Source of the DNA: Solitalea longa
GTDB lineage: Bacteria > Bacteroidota > Bacteroidia > Sphingobacteriales > Sphingobacteriaceae
NCBI RefSeq assembly: GCF_002920915.1
Contig: NZ_PQVF01000003.1
Span: forward strand, 186,001-250,000
DNA: 64,000 nt
Direction: 5' to 3'
Shown here: positions 1 through 9,092 of the stretch, piece by piece
Layout of the letters: the number at the start of each line of letters is the position of its first letter
Position numbering within the stretch: position 1 is the first letter of the stretch
Translations under genes and position numbers: made by a program
The notes under the pieces: generated by a model
Told to the model about the DNA's origin: nothing
Seen by the model: the letters and a program-made list of their open reading frames with translations, nothing else
The model's database searches: none

Positions 1-1
1 T

Positions 2-3000
2 CGCTTATCTCATAAAATCTGGCTGATTATGCGACTAACCACGGTTATTCTAATCGCTACTATGATGCAAGTTAGTGCCATTAGCATGGCGCAGAAAATT
101 ACTCTTGCAAAAATTGATGCACCTCTTAAAGAAGTGATCACTGAGCTTCGCAAGCAAAGCGGCTATGACTTTATTGTGCCGGGTTCTGTATTTAATCTGG
201 CGAAACCTGTCACAGTTAATATCACTAATGTAGATTTCGAGGACGCTCTAAAGAAAATCTTTGATAATCAACCTGTTGATTACAATATCGAATCAGGAAA
301 TGTGACTTTAAAGATCAAGGAACCTAATTTAATTGATGAGCTTATTGTCCGTATTAAAGAAATTGATGTTAATGGTAAAGTGGTTGATGAAAAGGGCTTA
401 CCACTACCTGGCGCCACAGTGAAAGTAAAAGGGATGAGTCTATTCACTAATACGGATATGAATGGTTCATTTTCACTGAAATCTGTTCCGGAGGATGCCA
501 CAATCGTTATTTCCTTTCTTGGTTTTAAGACTTCTGAGATCAAAGCGCAGGCGCTTGCTGCAAGAAAAGATGCTGTTATCACCTTGATCTATAGTGAATC
601 TAAACTCGATGAGGTTCAGGTGATCGCTTACGGTACCACTTCCCGTCGTCTTTCCACAAGTAATATCGCCACGGTTAAAGCCGAAGAGATTGCCAAATCT
701 CCGGTTAGTAATCCATTATTGGCATTGCAGGGGCGTGTACCCGGACTTATTGTTACTCAGAATACAGGATTTTCAGGTGGAGGGGTAAAGGTTCGCGTGC
801 AAGGGCAAAATAGTCAGATTAGAGGTAGTGATCCTTTATATGTAATTGATGGGGTTCCTTATACCTCACAATTGGTAAATGGCCTGCAACCTACACTAGG
901 CTCTTCAACTCCTAATCCGGTAGATATTAATTTGTATGGTGGAGGTAATCCCTTAAGTTTCATTAATCCCGGCGATATAGAGAGTATCGATGTATTGAAA
1001 GATGCTGATGCAACCTCAATTTATGGTAGCCGTGCAGCCAATGGAGCAATATTGATCACCACTAAAAAAGGAAAAGCAGGACAAACCAGAGTGGAGGTGA
1101 ATCTTCAAAGTGGTGTGGGTGTAGTTCCAAAGCGTATGAATTTGCTGAATACAAAACAGTATTTGCAAATGCGTAACGAGGCATTAAAAAATGATGGTCT
1201 TCCCGGACCAGGATTTTTTGATTTTGATCTTAATGGAGCCTGGGACCAGAATAGAGAAACCGATTGGCAAAAGGAATTACTAGGAGGTACTGCAAACTAC
1301 AATGATTTTCAAACCAGTGTTACAGGTGGTAATGCAAATATTAATTATAGAGCTGGAGCTGGGTATCATAGCGAAACCACTGTATTTCCAACGGATGATA
1401 ATGACAGGAAAACCTCTTTGCATTTCAATCTGAACAATATTTCAACCAACCAAAAATTTAAAATTCAGTTGAACGGAAGCTATATGTACGATCAAAACCA
1501 AATTCCTATGGTCGATCTTACTGGTATGGCAATGAGACTTGCGCCAAATGCGCCTGCTCTTAGAAATGCAGATGGTTCATTGAACTGGCAACAAGCCAAT
1601 ATTTTTGGTATGGTAATGCCAACCTGGGAAAATCCATTATCCTTTGATGAAAATATCTATCGTGTAAAAACCACCAACCTGGTAAGCAACGCGGTTTTGA
1701 GCTATAAATTGTTGCGTAACCTGGAGCTTAAAAGTAGTTTTGGATTCACCAACTTAAATGCCGATGAATTTTCTTCAGGACGTTTAAGTGCTCTCTCACC
1801 TGAGGCTCAGAAAACTTCAACACCAAGTGCAACGTATGGGAAAAGTAATATTCAAGGCTGGATCATTGAGCCTCAGCTGAATTATCAAGCCCTGATAGGT
1901 GCAGGTAAATTGGAGGCTATGCTGGGTTCTACACTTGAAAACCGACATACTACCGGTGACAGGATTAGTGGAGAAGGATATGCCAGTGATCTGGTATTAG
2001 AAGATGTTCATGCGGCGGCAAAATTAAACAACTATTTTCCTTCGGTTTCGGCAACCTATAAATACAATGCTTTATTTGGTCGTTTAAACTATAACTTTCG
2101 TGATAAATATCTCGTAAATGCAAGCATTCGCAGAGATGGAAGCAGCCGTTTTGGACCTGAAAACCAATTCAACAACTTTTATTCTATAGCCGGTGCCTGG
2201 GTTTTCTCTAACGAGGAATTTATCAAAAAGAATGCTTCTTTTTTGAGTTTTGGTAAGCTTAGAGCGAGTTACGGTACTACTGGTAACGACCAAATAGGTG
2301 ATTACCAGTTTATGGACTTATACAATACACCATTTGGAATTAACCCATATCTTGGTGTAAATCCTTTAGTACCATCGCAATTATATAATCCGTTATTACA
2401 ATGGGAAGAAACTAAGAAATTAAATTTCGGTATTGACATGGGCTTTTTTAAGGACCGTGTATTGCTTAATGCCAATTATAGCCGTAATCGTTCATCAAAT
2501 CAGTTGGGTAACTACGGACTGCCTGTTTCTACCGGTTTTAACGTCGTTGTACGTAACATCGATGCAACCGTACAAAATACAGCTTGGGAATTATCATTAA
2601 CTACAATGAATTTAATGGGAAATGGCTTTAATTGGTCAACCTCATTGAATCTTACCGTTCCTAAAAATGAACTGATTGCTTATCCAAACATTGACAAAAG
2701 TTCTGCTGCCGGTAATTTGCTGATAGGTAGTTCGTTATCACAGCAATTAGTATTAGGCTTTAGAGGGGTTGATCCAACAACCGGCGCTTACGTATTTGCT
2801 GATAAAGATGGCAACACGGTACCTTTGCCAAATGCCGGAACAGATCGTGTCCTGCCATTTAACACTGATCCTAAATTTTATGGGGGATTACAGAATACCT
2901 TCAGTTATAAAGGCTTCCAGTTAGATGCATTGTTTCAGTTTGTAAAACAAACAGGAAGGAATACCAATATTTTAGGTGACAGGCCAGGTGCATTTTCAGG

Positions 3001-3358
3001 GAACACCGGTAACCAGCCTGCTGATGTACTAAATGCTTGGCATAAACAAGGTGACGTAAGCAATATACAGCGTTACAGCCAAAATTTCAGCCTGTTTTTT
3101 CAGAACTATTATGCTGCAAACTTCAGTGATGTGGTATTTACCGATGCATCTTACATCCGTTTAGAAAATGTTTCGTTATCGTGGAGTATACCTCAAAGTT
3201 GGCGTAATAAATGGCATATGCAAAATCTACGTTTCTTTACTCAAGGGCAAAATTTGCTAACATTTACCAAGTACAAAGGCCTTGATCCTGAAACCCAAAG
3301 CCAGTTCTCTTTACCTCCGTTAAGAGTTCTCACCTTTGGTGTTCGCGCAGTTCTATAA
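2..3358 (+). CDS. SusC/RagA-family TonB-linked outer membrane receptor (5' end outside window)
   Basis: Outer-membrane TonB-dependent channel that, with the SusD lipoprotein 20 nt downstream, imports a large nutrient. The first in-window Met (position 29) starts a signal peptide ending in SMAQ. The frame is open back to the window edge (…KIWLI before the Met), matching the N-terminal extension of the SusCs at 27766 and 47700, so the true start is probably upstream. Domains, counted from that Met: an STN signalling domain (about 23-90), a carboxypeptidase-regulatory-like beta-sandwich (about 112-190), a plug with LYVIDGVPY and SIYGSRAANG (about 210-350), then a barrel to residue 1109 ending in an aromatic-rich strand. 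The STN domain implies regulation by a FecI/FecR pair, presumably just outside the window. Confidence 0.95.
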   Translation, partial: RLSHKIWLIMRLTTVILIATMMQVSAISMAQKITLAKIDAPLKEVITELRKQSGYDFIVPGSVFNLAKPVTVNITNVDFEDALKKIFDNQPVDYNIESGNVTLKIKEPNLIDELIVRIKEIDVNGKVVDEKGLPLPGATVKVKGMSLFTNTDMNGSFSLKSVPEDATIVISFLGFKTSEIKAQALAARKDAVITLIYSESKLDEVQVIAYGTTSRRLSTSNIATVKAEEIAKSPVSNPLLALQGRVPGLIVTQNTGFSGGGVKVRVQGQNSQIRGSDPLYVIDGVPYTSQLVNGLQPTLGSSTPNPVDINLYGGGNPLSFINPGDIESIDVLKDADATSIYGSRAANGAILITTKKGKAGQTRVEVNLQSGVGVVPKRMNLLNTKQYLQMRNEALKNDGLPGPGFFDFDLNGAWDQNRETDWQKELLGGTANYNDFQTSVTGGNANINYRAGAGYHSETTVFPTDDNDRKTSLHFNLNNISTNQKFKIQLNGSYMYDQNQIPMVDLTGMAMRLAPNAPALRNADGSLNWQQANIFGMVMPTWENPLSFDENIYRVKTTNLVSNAVLSYKLLRNLELKSSFGFTNLNADEFSSGRLSALSPEAQKTSTPSATYGKSNIQGWIIEPQLNYQALIGAGKLEAMLGSTLENRHTTGDRISGEGYASDLVLEDVHAAAKLNNYFPSVSATYKYNALFGRLNYNFRDKYLVNASIRRDGSSRFGPENQFNNFYSIAGAWVFSNEEFIKKNASFLSFGKLRASYGTTGNDQIGDYQFMDLYNTPFGINPYLGVNPLVPSQLYNPLLQWEETKKLNFGIDMGFFKDRVLLNANYSRNRSSNQLGNYGLPVSTGFNVVVRNIDATVQNTAWELSLTTMNLMGNGFNWSTSLNLTVPKNELIAYPNIDKSSAAGNLLIGSSLSQQLVLGFRGVDPTTGAYVFADKDGNTVPLPNAGTDRVLPFNTDPKFYGGLQNTFSYKGFQLDALFQFVKQTGRNTNILGDRPGAFSGNTGNQPADVLNAWHKQGDVSNIQRYSQNFSLFFQNYYAANFSDVVFTDASYIRLENVSLSWSIPQSWRNKWHMQNLRFFTQGQNLLTFTKYKGLDPETQSQFSLPPLRVLTFGVRAVL

Positions 3359-3378
3359 AATTTTAAAGACAGCATGTT

Positions 3379-4818
3379 ATGAAACAATATATAAATAGCA
3401 GGAAAACAATATTATTGGCATTAACGGTTCTTACCAGTACCGTGCAAATGTCGTGCGAAAACCTCATTGAAGTAGATACACCCTATACCAACTCCACTTC
3501 AACTATAGTTTACAGCAGCAATAACACTGCTACCGCCGTATTAACAGGGATATTAGCTAAAATGAGCACGCTAAATTCAACAGATTATTCAATGCCAAAT
3601 ATTGGTACAACATCAGTGTTTGTAGGCTTATCTGCTGATGAACTTGCTCTTTTTAACCCGGGAGACTTAACCCTTGGAGCCTATTGGCAAAATGCCTTAA
3701 ACAATGAAAGAGGTGAGTTTTGGAATAGTATTTATCCCTTGGTTTATAACTGTAATTCAGCTATTGAAGGTTTAAATAATTCCACCATGTTAAACCCGGA
3801 AGTAAAAACGCAATTACTTGGCGAAGCTAAATTTATGCGTGCGTTTTTATATTTTCATTTGGTTAACCTATATGGTGATGTGCCCTTAATATTAACCTCA
3901 GATTACATAACCAATGCACAACTTCCACGTACTGCAAAGGATGATGTTATGGCACAAATCGTTACCGATCTAAAAGAGGCACAAAGCTTATTGAAAAGTG
4001 ATTATGTTGGTGCCAATGTGCTTAATGCAACAGATGAAAGAGTGAGGCCAAACAAATGGGCAGCAACAGCCTTATTGGCCAGAGCTTACCTGTATCAGGA
4101 AGACTATGCCAATGCGGTAGCACAATCATCACTAGTTATTGCTAATACCGCCCAATACGGAATTGAACCGTTAAATAACGTTTTTGTAAAAAACAACAAA
4201 GAATCGATATGGCAAATACAGGCAACGGGTAGCTTTTTTAGTGCCAATACAGGCGAAGGTATGATATTTAAATTACCTGCTACCGGTCCCGATTTCTCGC
4301 ACATCGTTTATATGAGCAATGGTTTGGCGAATAGCTTTGAAGCTGGTGATCAACGCAAGGAGAACTGGGTTGGATCAGCAGTGGTAGGCGCTACAACCTA
4401 TTATTATCCTAATAAATACAAAATAGGGTCTGAGTTTGTACCTACTTCCGAGTATTCAACCGTATTGCGTTTAGCTGAACAATATTTAATCAGGGCAGAA
4501 GCTTACGCGAAATTAAATAAGCTGACAGAGGCTAAAAATGACCTCCTTGTTGTGCGCAATAGAGCAGGTTTATTAACTACAACCGCAGCTACCAAAGATG
4601 AACTGCTGTCCGCAATATTACAGGAGCGCAAAGTAGAGTTGTTCACCGAATGGGGCCACCGTTGGTTCGATTTAAAAAGAACAGGCAAAATAGATGCGGT
4701 AATGACAGCAGCTGCCCTATTAAAAGGCAGTACTTGGGCTACAACAAAAGCTCTTTATCCAATACCATTATTTGATCTGCAAGCGAACAATAAATTAGTT
4801 CCAAACCCAGGTTATTAA
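3379..4818 (+). CDS. SusD/RagB-family substrate-binding lipoprotein
   Basis: Surface lipoprotein that caps the SusC channel and captures substrate. A lipobox ends at Cys26 (VQMSC) after a hydrophobic stretch. The 479-residue length is typical. Family features include the TPR-like helical core (LLGEAKFMRAFLYFHLVNLYG), the LRLAEQYLIRAEAYAKL helix, the ERKVELFTEWGHRWFDLKRTG segment and a short C-terminus ending NPGY. It lies 20 nt after SusC in the same operon and is followed within 10 nt by a strong intrinsic terminator, so the SusC-SusD message may end or be attenuated there before the peptidase genes. Substrate is unknown; the peptidase neighbours favour peptides. Confidence 0.95.
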   Translation: MKQYINSRKTILLALTVLTSTVQMSCENLIEVDTPYTNSTSTIVYSSNNTATAVLTGILAKMSTLNSTDYSMPNIGTTSVFVGLSADELALFNPGDLTLGAYWQNALNNERGEFWNSIYPLVYNCNSAIEGLNNSTMLNPEVKTQLLGEAKFMRAFLYFHLVNLYGDVPLILTSDYITNAQLPRTAKDDVMAQIVTDLKEAQSLLKSDYVGANVLNATDERVRPNKWAATALLARAYLYQEDYANAVAQSSLVIANTAQYGIEPLNNVFVKNNKESIWQIQATGSFFSANTGEGMIFKLPATGPDFSHIVYMSNGLANSFEAGDQRKENWVGSAVVGATTYYYPNKYKIGSEFVPTSEYSTVLRLAEQYLIRAEAYAKLNKLTEAKNDLLVVRNRAGLLTTTAATKDELLSAILQERKVELFTEWGHRWFDLKRTGKIDAVMTAAALLKGSTWATTKALYPIPLFDLQANNKLVPNPGY

Positions 4819-4825
4819 TAATTAT

Positions 4826-4862
4826 TAGCCCGGTTATTATACCGTGATAACCGGGCTATTTT
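4826..4862 (+). terminator. Intrinsic terminator after SusD
   Basis: A perfect 12-bp stem (TAGCCCGGTTAT with ATAACCGGGCTA), 9-nt loop, then TTTT. It separates SusC-SusD from the thioredoxin/peptidase operon, either as a full stop or as an attenuator lowering expression of the downstream enzymes. Confidence 0.85.
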
Positions 4863-4880
4863 AAATAAACAAGACAAATC

Positions 4881-4921
4881 ATCATGATTTGCCATGATAA
4901 ATAGCATAATATATCATGATA
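4881..4921. promoter_or_regulatory. Paired ATCATGAT palindromes upstream of the thioredoxin/peptidase operon
   Basis: ATCATGAT occurs at 4881-4888 and again at 4913-4920, the second inside the 10-bp palindrome TATCATGATA. The two start exactly 32 bp apart (about three helical turns), with an extra half-site CATGAT at 4893. They lie just after the terminator and about 30-70 nt before the thioredoxin start, a position suited to an operator. The binding protein is unknown. Confidence 0.35.
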
Positions 4922-4950
4922 GTTTTATAACCATTGAAAAATTGGTATAA

Positions 4951-6327
4951 ATGAAAACCTTAGGATCAATCATACTTATGATGTTGCTTGCAATTACAGC
5001 GAGCATCGCACAAGATAAAGGTGTAAAGTTCGAAGAAACGTTAACCTTACAACAACTAAAGGAGAAGGCCAAGACAGAAAACAAATACATTTTTATCGAT
5101 GTAATGGCTACCTGGTGTGTACCATGCAAGCAAATGGATAAGGAAGTATATACGGCCGAGAACGTGGGGACTGTGATGAACAGCAAATTTATCTCGGTAA
5201 AAGCACAGATAGATAAGGGAGCAAATGATAGCGAACATACTAAAAACTGGTATGCCACTGCCGAAGAGCTTTCTAAAGAATACAAGATTATGGCCTTGCC
5301 TACCTATTTATTCTTCTCGCCTGATGGAAACATTGTGCATAAAGGAACCGGGTATTTAGCACCGGACGATTTTTTAAAGCTGGCAAATAATGCGTTGAAT
5401 CCAAACGAGCAGTTTTATAGCAAGTATACCAACGCCGTAAATAATTATAGAAAAGGTGATAAGAATTTCGATATCATGCCTGCATTAATTGCCACGGCTG
5501 ATGATATGGGTCATGTTAAGCTTAGAGATAGCTTAATTAACGACTATATGTATAACTACCTCTTCAAAAAAAGTGATGATGAATTGTTTACTAAAGCCAA
5601 TATGGAGTTTATCAGCAGAAATGCAGGTCGACTTACTAGTAAAGATCGATTTTTTAAATTGATGTATGCCGATAAGGTAAAGCATGCCTTAGCTGATAGC
5701 GTGTTAGGTATGCCAGGTTGGGCGGCGAGTGTTGTAAAAGTGGTTATTTATAATGAAGAAATAAATGATCATATCTACAAGGATGGGAAAATTATTAATC
5801 TGAATCCAAATTGGAAAGCAATACAAGCAACCATCAGCAAAAAATATAATCCTACACTTGCAGAAAAGTATGTTTTATCAACCCAAATTGGTTTTTATAA
5901 AACACAAAAGGATTGGAAAAAATACGCTGCAGTTTTTGATCAAAACTTAAAGAAATTCCCGCCAAAACCTAACAAAGCAGGGCAACGTAATCTTCCCGAA
6001 TCATTTGAGGTAAATGCTGCCGCTTGGGAGATCTTTTTAAAAAGCAATGAGAAGTGGCTTTTAGAAAAAGCACTGAGTTGGAGCGAACAATCATTAAAAT
6101 TTGATGAAGAGCCCAACGTACAATACTACGATACCAAATCAAACTTATTATACAAACTTGGTAGGGTGGAAGAAGCTATTGCTACTGAAGAGTTTGCCAT
6201 TGCGCAAGACCGGGCTTTTGTAGAAAAATATTACAAGTTGAAAAAAGGATTTTTTGAAGATCCGTACAAGGCCACCATCGAAAAAATGAAAAAGGGTGAG
6301 CCTACGTGGGGCGAAGGCGTTCAATAA
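4951..6327 (+). CDS. Secreted thioredoxin-fold protein with long C-terminal helical region
   Basis: A signal peptide (MKTLGSIILMMLLAITASIAQ) exports it to the periplasm. Residues about 28-150 form a thioredoxin domain with the redox pair Cys56-Val-Pro-Cys59 in ATWCVPCK and a cis-Pro segment ALPTYLFF. The remaining roughly 300 residues are mostly helical with a TPR-like end (NVQYYDTKSNLLYKLGRVEEAI), so the protein is far longer than a plain thioredoxin. It probably acts in disulfide reduction or folding of exported proteins. It is the first gene after the SusD terminator, and its stop lies 15 nt before the first S9 peptidase, indicating co-transcription. A related helical segment seems to be present at the C-terminus of the GH2 protein at 20101. 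Confidence 0.85.
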   Translation: MKTLGSIILMMLLAITASIAQDKGVKFEETLTLQQLKEKAKTENKYIFIDVMATWCVPCKQMDKEVYTAENVGTVMNSKFISVKAQIDKGANDSEHTKNWYATAEELSKEYKIMALPTYLFFSPDGNIVHKGTGYLAPDDFLKLANNALNPNEQFYSKYTNAVNNYRKGDKNFDIMPALIATADDMGHVKLRDSLINDYMYNYLFKKSDDELFTKANMEFISRNAGRLTSKDRFFKLMYADKVKHALADSVLGMPGWAASVVKVVIYNEEINDHIYKDGKIINLNPNWKAIQATISKKYNPTLAEKYVLSTQIGFYKTQKDWKKYAAVFDQNLKKFPPKPNKAGQRNLPESFEVNAAAWEIFLKSNEKWLLEKALSWSEQSLKFDEEPNVQYYDTKSNLLYKLGRVEEAIATEEFAIAQDRAFVEKYYKLKKGFFEDPYKATIEKMKKGEPTWGEGVQ

Positions 6328-6342
6328 AACTAATTGAAAATC

Positions 6343-9090
6343 ATGAAAAGACTATATTTTACGGCTCTGCTAGGGCTGCTGGGCTTGCCATGTTTTGCGC
6401 AAAAACCAGTTTTAGATAAAAGTACCTTTAAAAACTGGACGATGACGCGCTCCGGGGCGATTAGTAATAATGGCCGGTATGTAAAATATGTGCTTTCAAG
6501 CAGCATATATGGCGCTCCTACAGATAAAACGATAATTCAACAGGTTAATGGCAGCTGGAAAAGTGAAATACCATCGATACAGGTTACACTTACTGCCGAT
6601 AGCCGTTTAGCTATTAGCCAGGTAAGAGACAGCTTGTGGCTCGTCCAATTAGGCGGCTCATCAATAGCATATATTCCAAAGGTAATTACGTATAAGTTGT
6701 TTAGTTCCGGCAAGCAGGAATACCTGATGGCCAGAAAAGCAGCAGACAATGAAATGCTATTGCGCAATCTGGCTACAGGCAAACAGCAAAGTTTTACAGG
6801 AGTAGTTGATATAGTTGTAAGCCCGAACAGCACTAAACTGGTAGTTCGCTTTGCTGGCACAAAAGAGAATGGCGGACTTGAACAACTTGTTTTACTAGAT
6901 CCTAAAACCGGTAAAAAGACCGAAGTATTCAAAGGTATTGGCTTGTCTAATATAGTATTTGATAAGATAGAAAATAAAATGGCCTTTAGTGGGATGGAAA
7001 AAGTTGGGAATGGCCTTGAACGTGGTTTTTATTGCTATACAAGTGGTATTGGCACTGTAAAAGTAGCAGACAGCCATTCACCGGGCGTTGAAGCAGGTAT
7101 GAACCTGGAACGGATTACTTTTTTTAATAAAGGCGGCAATAAACTTTTTATAAAACTGAAACCAACGCCCGCGCCGGCGGCCGCCGCTACAGGTGTAAAA
7201 GTTGATGTTTGGAGTTATCTCGATGCAAAAGTGCAATCTATGCAGCTTGAGGAAAGCACCCCCGACCCATTTATGTTAGCTATGGGAGCCGGTTCAAAGG
7301 AACTGACCGCGGTGCTAAACCTGAATACCAAACGCGTGCTGCGCCTTGAAAATGAAGACGACCAGACTATGTTTATGCCTGAGGGTCTGGAAGATGAATA
7401 TGTGTTTCCATACACAAGATCAGGCTATTTTGACGAGGCGTACTGGAACAAGACTTCAGTGCCTGTTCAATATGCAGTTAGCACCACAACAGGTGAAAGA
7501 AAGCAAATCGACTTTTCGATATATATCTTTTCCGGGATATCAGCCGGTGGTAAATATACAATTGGTACGGATGGCAAAAGTCCTGATATTTTTTCAATAA
7601 ATCCTGCAACAGGCAAAGGCACAAATTTAACCGCCAGTTTACCTGTTCCAAAATTGAATGAAGAAGATGATTGTGCCGGACCTAAACCATCTGCAATAAG
7701 TATTGTAGGCTGGACGGAAAATGATGAAGCTTTGATTATCTCTGATGGTTATGATTTTTGGAAAATAGATCCTCAAGCTAAAAAAACACCTGTAAGCCTT
7801 ACTAATGGTTATGGTCGTCGAAATCGTATTCAATTAGGTTTAACACAAAGAGTTACTGGTCCCTTTAAAAATAATGAAGCAATACTTTTATCGGGCTATA
7901 ATAAACTTACGCACGATAATGGGTTTTACAACTTACACCTAGACAAACCTGGCGAACCTGAATTGTTGACCATGGGCCCCTATATGTATTACATGCCTTA
8001 CATCAATCCTAATGATCCGCCTGTAAAAGCAAAAGATGCGAATGTTTGGCTCCTCCGTCGCGAGAGCACAACAGAGTCGATGAACTTCTTTACAACTACC
8101 GATTTTAAAACCTTTACGCCGGTAACTGAGGTTCATCCGGAAAAAAATTATAACTGGCTTACCTCAGAGTTGAAGAGCTGGAAAGATGTTGACGGTACGA
8201 ATATGCCGGGTGTATTGTACAAACCCGAAAATTTTGATCCTGCTAAAAAATATCCTGTTATTATCCAATACTATCAAATACTCACGGATCATTTGCATAA
8301 GTTCTATTTGCCGGAAGCATCAACTGATAACATAAACATACCATGGTATGTAAGTCAGGGTTATTTGGTTTACACTCCAGATATACGTTATCCTATACCA
8401 GGCAGATCAGGAGAAAGTGCACTAAAATCGATCACCGGCGCAAGAGAACTACTCTCAAAACAGCCCTATGTTGACACCACTAAAATAGGTATACAAGGAC
8501 ACAGCTGGGGTTCAATGCAAACAAATTATGTCATCACCCATACCAATATGTTTGCCGCTGCTGTTTCTGCATGTGGCATAGCCGATATGATTAGTGGTTA
8601 CAGCTATGTGCATGGCAAGGGTAGTGGTGCAAACAACCAGGCTTTTGCCGAGCGCGGACAGGAAAGAATGGGAGCAACCTTATGGGAACATCCCGAACGA
8701 TACATTGAAAGTTCAGCGGTATTAAGGGCCGATAAGATTACTACCCCATTGCTGATGATGAACAACCGGAATGATCAGGTGATACCTCTTTCTAACGGTC
8801 TGGAGTTGTTCTTATCCATGCGCAGACTGGGTAAACCATGCTGGTTACTTCAATATGATGATCAGGCACATTCACTATATGGCGAGGCTGTGTCTATGGA
8901 TTACACCACCCGAATGAACCAATTTTTTGATCATTACCTGAAAGGGGCACCAGCGCCAAAATGGATGGTAGAAGGTATTCCTGCTGCTAAAAAAGGAATT
9001 GATAGCGGCTTCGAACTTTCAACAGAAAAAGATGCCAACGGTAAACCTATAACACCTGGTGTTGGATTATTAAGACCGGAATCTCTATAG
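6343..9090 (+). CDS. S9-family (prolyl oligopeptidase-like) serine peptidase, paralog 1
   Basis: Exported peptidase with an N-terminal beta-propeller-like region and a C-terminal alpha/beta-hydrolase domain. I chose the ATG at 6343 rather than the TTG three codons upstream because it directly begins a signal peptide (MKRLYFTALLGLLGLPCFAQ). Catalytic triad by motif: Ser721 in GHSWGS, Asp811 in RNDQVIP, His843 in DQAHSLYG. At about 915 residues it is longer than a typical 700-residue S9 enzyme. The nucleophile elbow reads GHSWGSMQ whereas the other paralogs read GHSFGG, and it is the most divergent of the four tandem copies. The next gene starts 2 nt after its stop. Likely role: cleaving peptides in the periplasm or at the cell surface before or after SusCD uptake (inference). 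Confidence 0.9.
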   Translation: MKRLYFTALLGLLGLPCFAQKPVLDKSTFKNWTMTRSGAISNNGRYVKYVLSSSIYGAPTDKTIIQQVNGSWKSEIPSIQVTLTADSRLAISQVRDSLWLVQLGGSSIAYIPKVITYKLFSSGKQEYLMARKAADNEMLLRNLATGKQQSFTGVVDIVVSPNSTKLVVRFAGTKENGGLEQLVLLDPKTGKKTEVFKGIGLSNIVFDKIENKMAFSGMEKVGNGLERGFYCYTSGIGTVKVADSHSPGVEAGMNLERITFFNKGGNKLFIKLKPTPAPAAAATGVKVDVWSYLDAKVQSMQLEESTPDPFMLAMGAGSKELTAVLNLNTKRVLRLENEDDQTMFMPEGLEDEYVFPYTRSGYFDEAYWNKTSVPVQYAVSTTTGERKQIDFSIYIFSGISAGGKYTIGTDGKSPDIFSINPATGKGTNLTASLPVPKLNEEDDCAGPKPSAISIVGWTENDEALIISDGYDFWKIDPQAKKTPVSLTNGYGRRNRIQLGLTQRVTGPFKNNEAILLSGYNKLTHDNGFYNLHLDKPGEPELLTMGPYMYYMPYINPNDPPVKAKDANVWLLRRESTTESMNFFTTTDFKTFTPVTEVHPEKNYNWLTSELKSWKDVDGTNMPGVLYKPENFDPAKKYPVIIQYYQILTDHLHKFYLPEASTDNINIPWYVSQGYLVYTPDIRYPIPGRSGESALKSITGARELLSKQPYVDTTKIGIQGHSWGSMQTNYVITHTNMFAAAVSACGIADMISGYSYVHGKGSGANNQAFAERGQERMGATLWEHPERYIESSAVLRADKITTPLLMMNNRNDQVIPLSNGLELFLSMRRLGKPCWLLQYDDQAHSLYGEAVSMDYTTRMNQFFDHYLKGAPAPKWMVEGIPAAKKGIDSGFELSTEKDANGKPITPGVGLLRPESL

Positions 9091-9092
9091 AC

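Noticed and set aside
1-28. Accepting position 29 as the true SusC start
   Set aside because: The frame is open to the window edge and encodes the same pre-signal residues as the extended SusCs, so the start is probably upstream.
280-582. Antisense open frame inside the first SusC
   Set aside because: It is a shadow of the SusC frame, as are the many other short frames opposite or inside the large genes; none shows independent coding features.
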